Source: UBA6019 sp035535055
GTDB lineage: Bacteria > Chloroflexota > Dormibacteria > Dormibacterales > Dormibacteraceae
Direction of reading: 5' to 3'
Length of the DNA stretch: 53,742 nt
NCBI GenBank assembly: GCA_035535055.1
Contig: DATLQT010000105.1
Coordinates: 1 to 53,742, forward strand
Shown: positions 24,719-32,065 of the stretch, piece by piece
How positions within the stretch are numbered: the first letter of the stretch is position 1
How the letters are laid out: each line of letters starts with the position of its first letter
Translations under genes and position numbers: made by a program
Notes under the pieces: model-generated
What the model was told of the DNA's origin: nothing
The model's input: only the letters and a program-made list of their open reading frames with translations
The model's database searches: none

Positions 24719-25924
24719 TCAAGAATGCCGGCCACCCTCGAGAAGGAAGAGCTTGTAGGCCACCGTCGCCGCCCAGGCGAGCGGGACGGCGCCCACCACG
24801 CCGACCAGGTTCAGCTCGACACCGACCCGCGTGGAAACCATCACCAGCGCGCAATAGGCTCCCGCAGTGACCACCCGGACGGGCAGCGTCGCTAAGATCG
24901 GAAGCCCGAGCACCGCGACTACGAGGAGCATCCCCAGCAGCAGGCCGGCGAGGGCGGTGCTGAGGGGATTCTCGGTCAAGAGGAACTGGTCCTGCAGGAA
25001 CATCGAGACGATGTTGGCGTGCACCTCCACGCCCGGCATAAGGCTCGAGTCGCCGGGGACCGACACCTCGTCGTGGAGACCGGTGGCCCCATCGGCGCCG
25101 ATCAGGACCAGCTTTCCTGCGAATGCCGCGGGATTGACGCGCCCGAGAACGAGGTCGGAGAGGCTGAAGTATCTCCCGGCCTGCCTCCAGGCTCCCGGGT
25201 GGACCTGGTAGCGGATCTCAAACTGACTGCTGGGCCCAGTCGGTAAGGGCCGTGTCCACTCCGGCATGGAGAAGCCGCCCGGGATCTGCCGGAGCGTGCT
25301 CTGGCTGCCGCCGGCGAGGGCCCGGTAGACGCTGAAGCCGAATGCCGCGATGTATTGGGTGGAGCAGGAGGCCGGGTAGCACTCTGGCATGGCCACGAGC
25401 GGCGCCTCGCGGGCTCTCCCATCGGAGCTGAAGATAACGGCGGTCGCGCCCAGGGTGACGGAGGGGATCGGCTGGGAGCAGGACTCGTCCAGGCAGCGCT
25501 CCTGCCAGAAGGGAGCGAGGTCCTCGCCCGCCATGCGGAAGGAATTGGCGGCGAAGTGAAGGTCGGACTCGCCGTACGCGAGAACGACGGGAATCCTGGA
25601 ATCGACGTGCGCCTGGTGCAACTCCGCGTCGCCAGGAATTGAGGAGGGCCCGACGAAGCCGGTATCGATTCCGATCGCCGCCGCGCCATCCTGGTTCAGT
25701 TTCGTGATCGCGTCGCCGTATACCCGGCGCGAGAAGGGATAGGCGCCGAGCTCCCCGAGCGACTTGTCGTCCACTCCAACGATGACGATCCGCGGATCCG
25801 GCTTCCCGCCGTAGAGAAACCCATCCTCGGGATGGAGCGGAATTCCACCCAGAAGGCCCGCCGCCAGCCCGGAGAGAAGACCCATGCCGATGATCGCCGC
25901 GACTCGGGCCCAGCCTCTTCGCAC
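24719..25924 (-). CDS. orphan CHASE2-domain membrane protein
   Basis: A 401-aa membrane protein. One N-terminal helix (about 8-28) is followed by an extracytoplasmic CHASE2 sensor domain (about 45-310) with IVIVGVDDKSLGELGAYPFSRRVYGDAI, AAAIGIDTGF, GKLVLIGADGATGLHDEVSVP and GVEVHANIVSMFL. Three helices follow (about 315-390) and then the protein stops. CHASE2 normally precedes an adenylate cyclase, kinase or phosphatase domain, but none is present here. Four cysteines (CLDESC, CYPASC) in the outer domain may form disulfides. GTG 25924 follows a TAGAAT -10. Ligand and partner are unknown. Confidence 0.82.
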   Translation of the reverse strand: MRRGWARVAAIIGMGLLSGLAAGLLGGIPLHPEDGFLYGGKPDPRIVIVGVDDKSLGELGAYPFSRRVYGDAITKLNQDGAAAIGIDTGFVGPSSIPGDAELHQAHVDSRIPVVLAYGESDLHFAANSFRMAGEDLAPFWQERCLDESCSQPIPSVTLGATAVIFSSDGRAREAPLVAMPECYPASCSTQYIAAFGFSVYRALAGGSQSTLRQIPGGFSMPEWTRPLPTGPSSQFEIRYQVHPGAWRQAGRYFSLSDLVLGRVNPAAFAGKLVLIGADGATGLHDEVSVPGDSSLMPGVEVHANIVSMFLQDQFLLTENPLSTALAGLLLGMLLVVAVLGLPILATLPVRVVTAGAYCALVMVSTRVGVELNLVGVVGAVPLAWAATVAYKLFLLEGGRHS

Positions 25925-25933
25925 CGGCAGGGA

Positions 25934-25939
25934 ATTCTA
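25934..25939 (-). promoter_or_regulatory. -10 element of the leaderless CHASE2 gene
   Basis: On the minus strand TAGAAT ends nine bases before the GTG start at 25924. No Shine-Dalgarno lies between them. Confidence 0.5.
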
Positions 25940-25993
25940 AGTCCGGTCTGGTCCGTGCGGGACCGTGCTGTCGGTTACCGAAATCAGGCGGCG

Positions 25994-25999
25994 TAGTCT
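25994..25999 (+). promoter_or_regulatory. -10 element upstream of the class V aminotransferase
   Basis: TAGTCT ends 12 bases before GTG 26012, implying a leader of only about five bases. Confidence 0.4.
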
Positions 26000-26011
26000 T
26001 TAGCACCGGAA

Positions 26012-27187
26012 GTGCTCACCAACCTCGACCTCGAAGGCGTTCGGCGCGACCTCCCGGTGACGGGGCGGATCGCCTATCTCAACACCGGAACCGCCGGCCC
26101 GCTTCCCCAGCCGGCAATCGACGCGATGGCCGCTGCCGCAAGAGGAGAGGCCGAGGGCGGCCGGATCGACCACGCGGGCTTCGAGCGGCTCTTCGAGCGG
26201 CTGGCCGACCTGAGAACCGGCGTGGCGGCGTTGGTCGGCGCCGACCCGCTCGAGATCGGGATCTCGCACTGCACGACCGACGGCATGAACATCGGCACCC
26301 TGGGACTCGACTGGAAGGCCGGCGACAGAGTCGTCACCACCACCCTCGAACACCCAGGCGCACTCCTGCCGCTCTACGTGATCCACCGGCGCTTCGGGGT
26401 CGAGATCGAATTCGCCGACATCGGAGCCGGTGGCCGGGAGGAGACGCTGCGGGCGATGGAGGCCGCCATCCGGCCGGGCATCAAGCTCGTCGTCCTGTCG
26501 CACGTCACCTGGGGCACCGGCGCCGTTCTGCCATTGGCCGAAATCTCCGAGCTCGCCCGCCGCGTGGGCGCGTTGGTCCTCGTCGACGGCGCTCAATCGG
26601 TCGGCTCGATCCCCGTCGACATGCACGCGAGCGGCGCCGACTTCTACGCCTTCTCGGGCCAGAAATGGCTCTGCGGTCCCGAGGGGACGGGCGGCATCTA
26701 TGTCCGCGCCGAGAGCCTCGAGCGCTTCCACCCCGCCTTCGTGGGCGGGTTCGGGAGCGACCACGACCGTTACCAGCCCAACGACGTCGAGGCCTGGGCC
26801 CCCGCCGCCGGGGCACAGCGCTTCGAGGTCGGCTCGGTCTACCGGCCCGGCATCAATGCGCTGCAGGCGTCGGTCGAGTGGCGCCGGGCCCTCGGAGAGG
26901 CGTCCTTCGCGGCGATCCGCGACCTCGCGGGCTACTGCATCGAACGCGTCGGCGAGTTGCCCGGCGTCGAGCTCCTGACGCCCAACCAGGACGAGCTCTC
27001 CGGCCTGGTCGCGTTTCGCCTCCCCGGGCTCGACGTCACCGAGGCGGTCGAGCACCTCTCGGCGGAGGGTGTCGCCATCCGCTCGATTCCCGACAACCAG
27101 GCGATGCGGATCTCGTGTGGCTTCTATAACACCCGAGAGGAGATCGATCGGGCACTCCAGCTTCTCGGGGGCCTAGCCGGCGGGTAG
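26012..27187 (+). CDS. class V aminotransferase / cysteine desulfurase-like PLP enzyme
   Basis: PLP enzyme of 391 aa with the fold of NifS/CsdA/isopenicillin N epimerase. K218 in FSGQKWLCGPEGTGG is the cofactor lysine, D192 lies in VDGAQSVGS and H114 in LEHPGALLP stacks on the ring. The N-terminus RIAYLNTGTAGPLP is typical of the selenocysteine lyase/epimerase subgroup. No conserved catalytic-loop cysteine of a true desulfurase is recognisable, so the reaction is unassigned. Its end overlaps the convergent small membrane gene by 15 bases. Confidence 0.85.
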   Translation: MLTNLDLEGVRRDLPVTGRIAYLNTGTAGPLPQPAIDAMAAAARGEAEGGRIDHAGFERLFERLADLRTGVAALVGADPLEIGISHCTTDGMNIGTLGLDWKAGDRVVTTTLEHPGALLPLYVIHRRFGVEIEFADIGAGGREETLRAMEAAIRPGIKLVVLSHVTWGTGAVLPLAEISELARRVGALVLVDGAQSVGSIPVDMHASGADFYAFSGQKWLCGPEGTGGIYVRAESLERFHPAFVGGFGSDHDRYQPNDVEAWAPAAGAQRFEVGSVYRPGINALQASVEWRRALGEASFAAIRDLAGYCIERVGELPGVELLTPNQDELSGLVAFRLPGLDVTEAVEHLSAEGVAIRSIPDNQAMRISCGFYNTREEIDRALQLLGGLAGG

Positions 27188-27403
27188 TGAGAAGAAGAAG
27201 TGCCCGACCATCATCCCGAAGACGAGGGATAGGGCGGCCATGAAGAGCGGGAAGCGGCGCGCCCAGCGAGTTACCCGCCGTCCGAGCGGTTCCCGGTTGG
27301 TCAGCTCCAGGTAGAGGTCGAGGCCGACTCCGCCCGCGACCAGGAGCAGGGCGAGAACGCAGGTCAGCTCGATGCCGAGCGGATTGAGAGGCGGGACGTT
27401 CAC
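27173..27403 (-). CDS. small membrane protein ending in VGHFF, third of a cluster
   Basis: I do not recognise a family. The 76-aa product has two hydrophobic helices (about 9-27 and 51-72) joined by a basic loop (RRVTRWARR). It ends in FGMMVGHFFFSLPAG. The GTG at 27401-27403 overlaps the stop of the upstream gene (GTGA), so translation is coupled. The C-terminal helix and the VGHFF motif match the end of the first gene of this cluster, which suggests an old duplication. The histidine buried near the end of a helix could bind a metal or haem, but that is speculation. Confidence 0.65.
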   Translation of the reverse strand: MNVPPLNPLGIELTCVLALLLVAGGVGLDLYLELTNREPLGRRVTRWARRFPLFMAALSLVFGMMVGHFFFSLPAG

Positions 27404-27909
27404 CCCCCGGGGTACCAGACCCACTGGCCGAGCAGCGTGCAGATGGCGAGGGCGCCGATCCCGGCCGCCCAGGCGTTGGCGTGGGTGAAGCAGCGCACGT
27501 AGTAGGTGATCGGCCAGTTGGCGCTGGTGTCGGCCAGGGCCAGCGCCTCGTAGGCGAGGAGCCACACCGAGAGGCCCAGAAAGAGCACCAGCGCAAGCTG
27601 TACCGCCAGTCTTGCCTGGCTGCTGCCGGCGGCGCCGTCGAGCCGGGCACGAATCCCATGCCCCTGCGGCGACCGATCGTCGGCGTCGCGGGGCCCAGCG
27701 GTCGCCTCCAGCCAACCGGTGAGGAGGTGGCCACCGACGAACCCTCCGATCGAGACCGAGATCAGGGCGAAGGATGTGAAGCCGCCGATTGGGTCATAGC
27801 TGCACAGCTGGTGAACCTGGAGCCCGAAGACTGCCCCGCCGATCAGCCCCACGACCACCAGGAGCGATGAGCTGAGGACGGCGATCCGGGTCCGACGCGC
27901 CGCGCTCAT
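27400..27909 (-). CDS. four-helix membrane protein of unknown function, second of a cluster
   Basis: Not recognised. The 169-aa product has helices at about 9-28, 42-62, 103-122 and 140-162. The second helix contains GGFVGGHLLTGWLEA, again with a histidine in a Gly-rich membrane context. Cysteines occur in QLCSYDP and RCFTHANAW. A soluble, charged loop (about 66-100) separates the two hairpins. The start ATG overlaps the stop of the gene before it (ATGA). The tight coupling of all three genes suggests their products form one membrane complex. Confidence 0.65.
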   Translation of the reverse strand: MSAARRTRIAVLSSSLLVVVGLIGGAVFGLQVHQLCSYDPIGGFTSFALISVSIGGFVGGHLLTGWLEATAGPRDADDRSPQGHGIRARLDGAAGSSQARLAVQLALVLFLGLSVWLLAYEALALADTSANWPITYYVRCFTHANAWAAGIGALAICTLLGQWVWYPGG

Positions 27910-28247
27910 CGCCAGAAGAAGTGGCCGACCACGATGCCGTAGAAAAAGGCGACCATCACGAAGCTCGACCCCACTTGGTCAAGCCAGCGCGGGAGCGGCC
28001 ATTGGGGCAGCCAGTCCATGTAGCGCGAGCTCCGAGTGGCCATGGCGAGGAGGTCCCAGCCCGCGACCACCAGGAGCAGAGTGACTATCCAAGCGGCGCC
28101 CGCCGCGAGCGCGACGTCGACACTCGGGCTCAGCCCGAATACCAGGCCGAGACCGGCCGCAAGCAGGAGCGTGAACACGATCACGCTGCCCGTCCGGCGG
28201 GTCGCGGCGGGACGGCCGCCGGTGGGGCGGTTGGCAGTGGAGGGCAT
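27906..28247 (-). CDS. small membrane protein ending in VGHFFWR, first of a cluster
   Basis: Not recognised. A 113-aa protein with a basic N-terminus and three hydrophobic segments (about 22-38, 42-64, 93-111). It ends in FFYGIVVGHFFWR, which aligns with the ending of the third gene in the cluster. The frame is open to a TTG at 28286, but ATG 28245-28247 is preferred because the extra residues are Pro/Ser-rich and lack features. First gene of a three-gene overlapping unit convergent with the aminotransferase. Confidence 0.62.
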   Translation of the reverse strand: MPSTANRPTGGRPAATRRTGSVIVFTLLLAAGLGLVFGLSPSVDVALAAGAAWIVTLLLVVAGWDLLAMATRSSRYMDWLPQWPLPRWLDQVGSSFVMVAFFYGIVVGHFFWR

Positions 28248-28355
28248 CTCCCCAGAAGGTTGCGGAGAATCGCGGGCCCCTGTCAACGACGGCCTAGCGC
28301 CATACCGCCGACGCCCATTGCCTCGCGGGTGGCAGGCGTGCTTGGATGGGTGGTC

Positions 28356-28616
28356 ATGGTCCCCGCCTGGTCGCTGGTCGTCGTGCTACTGGTGGGGGGA
28401 GTCGCCGGCTGGCTCCTCCGCTCCTGGCTGGGACGCCGTCCGGCAGCACCGCGATCGCCGGACGTGGTCGAAGCCGTCGCCGCAGCGCCGACGGAGCCGG
28501 AGCAGAAGATGGACGCCGTCCTGACCGAGCTGGAGCGCCGCTACCAGGGGCGCCGAGCGGAACCTGAGTCCGCCAAGCCCCGGGTCTCTCGCCGCAGGCA
28601 GCCGCCGAAGTCTTAG
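28356..28616 (+). CDS. single-span membrane protein of unknown function
   Basis: An 86-aa product with one N-terminal helix (SLVVVLLVGGVAGWLLRSWLG, about 6-26) and a charged cytoplasmic tail. The tail contains a short amphipathic helix (KMDAVLTELERRYQG) and ends in a basic Arg/Lys/Pro-rich stretch. No family is recognised. It is divergent from the three-gene membrane cluster, 108 bases away. GTG 28350 is an alternative start two codons upstream. Codon use looks normal for the window. Confidence 0.5.
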   Translation: MVPAWSLVVVLLVGGVAGWLLRSWLGRRPAAPRSPDVVEAVAAAPTEPEQKMDAVLTELERRYQGRRAEPESAKPRVSRRRQPPKS

Positions 28617-28670
28617 GCTGAGCGGTCTGGCCGGATAATTCCATTTCGGAAGACGGGGAAAGGAACAGCA

Positions 28671-28875
28671 ATGGCTCGCACGCCGCTGCTGCGCAGGCTC
28701 CAACAGCTCTTCGAGGAATTCGATGAGCCGACCGATCGGGCCGATCCGTCGAGGCGGTCCAGGAGGATCGCCGGCTCCAGGGCTGGACCCGTTGGCACGT
28801 CTTCCAGCTGACCGGGACGGCCGTCGGCATTGCTGCGCTGGCCCGACCGCTGAAGGCCTTGGCCGCAGCGCAGCC
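28671..28875 (+). pseudogene. 5' remnant of a flavin monoamine oxidase gene
   Basis: An intact-looking Shine-Dalgarno (AAAGGA) and ATG at 28671 begin MARTPLLRRLQQLFEEFDE. The frame is then lost near 28726. One base later the expected continuation reads DRSGRSVEAVQEDRRLQGW, then RWHVFQLTGTAVGIAALARP and LKALAAAQP, the leader of FAD-dependent monoamine oxidases with a Tat-like signal region. A missing G (GAGCCGACC for GAGGCCGACC) would explain the shift. The remaining about 400 codons are absent; the sequence runs directly into the PucR remnant on the other strand. Family assignment is from memory of the N-terminal pattern. Confidence 0.55.
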
Positions 28876-29428
28876 TCAGAGCCACCTTCCTCGACTCGTT
28901 GATCGCCGGCTCGCCAACCTCGCAGAAACCGAGAAGGGTAGCGTCGGCGTCCTCGAAGGTGGCCGACCGCTGGATGAGGTTGCCGAGGTTCCGCGCGAGG
29001 TCCTGCAGGCTCTTCGCCTCGAGGGCCGCGCCGGTCATCTCGCGGTGGATGACGGCCGACTGCTCGATGAGGCGGAACTGCTCGGCGATGATGACGCCGT
29101 TGACCGCCTCGGTGATCTCCGCGAAGGGGATCTCCCACGGCAACTCGAAGAGCACCAGTCCCGTCCGGCGCGCCTCCTCCACGGCAACCGGCGGGAAGTG
29201 CTCGAGGTACTTGGGCACGGCCAGCCCGATCGCCAGCAGCCCCCGCTGGGCGAGGCTGCGGATCAGTGCGCGCAGCTGGGCGGCGTCCGAGGGCCAGGCG
29301 TACCCGGTGGTGAACAGGACCTGGCCCGTCCCAGCCAGCGAGCGAGCTCGGGAATCTCGACCACGTGGACCCAGCGGACGTCGCGCTCGAGGCCGCGGCC
29401 ACCGCTGACGAGGCACGCCCGGCTTCAT
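28866..29428 (-). pseudogene. PucR-family regulator N-terminal domain remnant, frameshifted
   Basis: The minus strand encodes the PucR N-terminal sensor domain in two frames. One carries GRGLERDVRWVHVVEIPELARWL, and after a shift near 29335 the other carries AGTGQVLFTTGYAWPSD and ELPWEIPFAEITEAVNGVI. The middle continues to VGEPAINESRK, then conservation stops near 28870. The GGDEF-like region and the C-terminal helix-turn-helix of full-length PucR proteins (about 400-550 aa) are missing. A frameshift plus a 3' deletion makes this a dead gene fused end to end with the amine oxidase remnant. Confidence 0.7.
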
Positions 29429-29450
29429 CGCGGTCGCGGGCCCGCTGGGG

Positions 29451-30704
29451 TCAGTCGATCAGCGCCTGGTAGACGAGCTGGCGCAGCTCGCTGCGCACCG
29501 GGTAGGTGCTGGAGGGCAGCAGCTGGGTCATGAAGACGCAGATGACCTCGTCCACCGGGTCGATCCAGAATGCCGTGCTCGCCGCACCGCCCCAGCTCAG
29601 CTCGCCGCGGTTGCTGGAGCTTTTGGCCTTGACAGGGTCGTCCACGACCGCGAAGCCGAGCCCGAACCCAGTCCCGGAGTAGGTGACCTCGGAGTAGATG
29701 GGACGGCCGAAGTCCTCCAGGTCGGCGCCGCCGGGCAGGTGGTTTTGCGACATCGCCCCAACCGTCCGCGGTGCCAAGAGCCGCACCCCGTCGAGCTCGC
29801 CCCGGTTCAGGACCATGCGGCAGAAGCGGTGGTAGTCGGCGGCCGTGGAGACCAGTCCCGCACCGCCGGAGAAAAGCGAGGGATGACTGAGCGCGTACTT
29901 GCCGAGAGGGTCGTAGCGAACCGGGCCGGGACGGCCCGGAGCCATGGCGTAGAGGACGGCAAGCCGCTGCTGATCCTCCTCTGAGGCCCAGAAGGCGGTG
30001 TCGCTCATCCCGAGGGGACCGAAGATCCGCTCGGCGAAGAACTGGTCCAGCGACTGGCCGGACGCCACCTCGACCACCCGCCCGAGGACGTCGGTGGAGA
30101 CGCCGTAATTCCACTCCGACCCGGGCTGGAAGGCGAGGGGGAGCGACGCCCAGGTGTCACAGGCGCCTGCCAGGTCGACGCCGTCCGGCCAAGCCCACTC
30201 GTAACCGGCGGAGCGGTATGCCTCGTCGGTGGCCATCGAGTGGAAGAAGCCGTAGGTCAGGCCCGAGGTGTGGGTCAGCAGGTGCCAGATCCGCACCGGC
30301 TCGGTGGCCGGGACCGTCATCGGCGCCGCCGCGTTCCCGCGGACGTAGACGCGGGCGTCCTTGAAGGACGGGATGAAGCGGTGGACGGGCGTCGTCAGCT
30401 CGAAGGCGCCCTCCTCGAACAGCATCATCGCCGCCACCGAGGTGATCGGCTTGGTCATCGAGTAGACCCGGAAGAGGGTGTCTGGCTCGACCGGCAGCCC
30501 GGCCTCCTTGTCGCGCTGGCCGAAGTTTGAGAAGAGTACCGGCTTGCCGCGACGGCTCACCAGCACCTGGCACCCGGCCAGCCGGCCGTCGTCGACGTAG
30601 CGGCGGAGGAGCGAATCGACGCGCCCAAGGCGGGCGGGGTCGAAGCCGGCCTCGGCCGGGTCGGTGACGGTGAGCTCGGACCGAACCTGCCTGATGCTGT
30701 CCAC
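29451..30704 (-). CDS. serine hydrolase, beta-lactamase class C family
   Basis: A 417-aa penicillin-binding/esterase-like enzyme. The nucleophile motif is S82-M-T-K85 in FRVYSMTKPITS and the second tyrosine is Y200 in SEWNYGVST. LLTHTSGLTYG and the late SWGGAAST (in place of KTG) fit the EstB/class C esterase group more than a true beta-lactamase. No signal peptide is seen, so it is probably cytoplasmic. GTG 30702-30704 is chosen over an upstream TTG because GGAGG lies at the right distance before it. The substrate is unknown. Confidence 0.85.
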   Translation of the reverse strand: MDSIRQVRSELTVTDPAEAGFDPARLGRVDSLLRRYVDDGRLAGCQVLVSRRGKPVLFSNFGQRDKEAGLPVEPDTLFRVYSMTKPITSVAAMMLFEEGAFELTTPVHRFIPSFKDARVYVRGNAAAPMTVPATEPVRIWHLLTHTSGLTYGFFHSMATDEAYRSAGYEWAWPDGVDLAGACDTWASLPLAFQPGSEWNYGVSTDVLGRVVEVASGQSLDQFFAERIFGPLGMSDTAFWASEEDQQRLAVLYAMAPGRPGPVRYDPLGKYALSHPSLFSGGAGLVSTAADYHRFCRMVLNRGELDGVRLLAPRTVGAMSQNHLPGGADLEDFGRPIYSEVTYSGTGFGLGFAVVDDPVKAKSSSNRGELSWGGAASTAFWIDPVDEVICVFMTQLLPSSTYPVRSELRQLVYQALID

Positions 30705-30783
30705 GAATAGCCCTCCGAACAAGGAATCCTATCTGCCGGCTCCAATACGGTACCCCCGGAGCGCTAGGGTTGCTTATGAGGTA

Positions 30784-31578
30784 ATGGAGCTCAAAGACAA
30801 GGTTGTCGTTATCACGGGCGGCGCGGGCGGCATCGGCTCGGCCCTCGGGCGCCGCTTCAGCGCCGAGGGCGCCCGCATGGTGGTCCTCGCCGACCGGGAC
30901 GGCTCCCGGGCCGAAGAGGTGGCAGCTTCGATCGGGCCCGGCGTCCGCGGAGTCGCCTGCGACACGGGCGACGACGTCCAGGTAAAGGCGCTCATCGAGG
31001 AGGTCGAGAGCCACGATGGCCCCATCGACCTCTACTGCGCCAACGCCGGGATCGCGCTCGGCACCACCCCGCTCTCGGAGGACGCGGAATGGGAGGCGGC
31101 CTGGCACGTGAACCTGATGGGAACCGTCGTCGCCGCCCGCCACCTCCTGCCCCGCTGGCTCGAGCGCGGGCGCGGCTACCTGCTGGTGACCGCCTCGGCG
31201 GCGGGACTGCTGTCGACGCTCGGCGACGCCGCCTACACGGCGACCAAGCATGCCGCCGTCGGCCTGGCGGAGTGGATCTGGATCACCTACAGCGATCGCG
31301 GTGTGAAGGTCTCCTGCCTCTGCCCGCAGGGCGTCCGGACCAACATGGTGATGAACCCGGCGGCGGCCGGCGCGGTGGGCACCGAGCAGGTGATCCGGAT
31401 GGGCCTGATCGAACCCGAGAAGGTGGCCGCGACGGTGGTGGAGGGCCTCGCCGACGAGCGTTTCCTGATCCTCCCCCACCCCGAGGTCGCCGAGTATTTC
31501 CGCCACAAGGGCGAGAACCACGGCCGCTGGCTGGGCGGCATGCGAAAGATGCAGCGCCAGCTCGAGTCAACCAACTGA
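30784..31578 (+). CDS. SDR family oxidoreductase
   Basis: Classical short-chain dehydrogenase, 264 aa. The cofactor motif TGGAGGIG spans residues 11-18, NAG is at 87-89, and the catalytic set is S138 and Y151-xxx-K155. D36 after the second strand favours NAD over NADP. The C-terminal tail (HKGENHGRWLGGMRKMQRQL) is longer than usual and resembles SDRs found beside acyl-CoA enzymes. A TAGGGT sequence 13 bases before the ATG could be its -10. The OsmC gene follows 19 bases downstream, so the two may be cotranscribed. Confidence 0.87.
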   Translation: MELKDKVVVITGGAGGIGSALGRRFSAEGARMVVLADRDGSRAEEVAASIGPGVRGVACDTGDDVQVKALIEEVESHDGPIDLYCANAGIALGTTPLSEDAEWEAAWHVNLMGTVVAARHLLPRWLERGRGYLLVTASAAGLLSTLGDAAYTATKHAAVGLAEWIWITYSDRGVKVSCLCPQGVRTNMVMNPAAAGAVGTEQVIRMGLIEPEKVAATVVEGLADERFLILPHPEVAEYFRHKGENHGRWLGGMRKMQRQLESTN

Positions 31579-31597
31579 AAACTGGAGGTAAGTAGCA

Positions 31598-32032
31598 ATG
31601 GCGGCGATCAGCAAGGCGAGCGCGACCTGGCAGGGCGACCTCATCCACGGCGGAGGCAAGGTGCGACCGGAGAGCGAGACCTTCGACGAGCTGCCGGTGA
31701 GCTGGGTTCACCGCGCCGAGCGCTCCAAGGCGCACACTAGCCCCGAGGAGCTGCTGGCCGCCGCCCACGCCAGCTGCTTCTGCATGGCGCTGTCGAACGG
31801 GATGGGCAAGGCGGGACTGGAGCACATCAGCCTGGAGGCGTCAGCCGAAGTCACCTTCGTGCCCGGCACCGGAGTAACGAAGTCCGCGCTCACCGTCCGC
31901 GGCGCCGCCGACGGCCTGACAGCTGCTCAGTTCAAGGAGCTGGCGGAGGCGGCCAAGGCCGGCTGTCCGATCTCAGGAGCGCTCAAGGGCAACGTCGATA
32001 TCACGCTCCACGCGGAGCTGCTGAAGGACTAG
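31598..32032 (+). CDS. OsmC family protein
   Basis: Thiol-dependent peroxidase-fold protein, 144 aa, acting on organic hydroperoxides in the cytosol. The catalytic cysteines are C60 in AAHASCFCMALS and C123 in AKAGCPISGALKGN. This is the OsmC-proper pattern, unlike the YhfA-like copy at 2559. The Shine-Dalgarno AACTGGAGGT sits about ten bases upstream of the ATG. Two different OsmC-family genes in one window fit an aerobic, oxidant-exposed life. Confidence 0.92.
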   Translation: MAAISKASATWQGDLIHGGGKVRPESETFDELPVSWVHRAERSKAHTSPEELLAAAHASCFCMALSNGMGKAGLEHISLEASAEVTFVPGTGVTKSALTVRGAADGLTAAQFKELAEAAKAGCPISGALKGNVDITLHAELLKD

Positions 32033-32039
32033 TTCGGTT

Positions 32040-32059
32040 GGAGGGCCCTGCCCCCCTCC
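32040..32059. terminator. possible weak hairpin between convergent OsmC and rpoD ends
   Basis: GGAGGG and CCCTCC form a 6-bp stem around an 8-base loop in the 33-bp gap between the two stop codons, followed by CCCTTT. It could serve both genes but is short. Confidence 0.3.
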
Positions 32060-32065
32060 TGCCCT

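Noticed and set aside
28281..28286. TTGACA on the minus strand upstream of the three-gene membrane unit as a -35
   Set aside because: No -10-like hexamer lies 16-18 bp downstream, so the match is probably chance.
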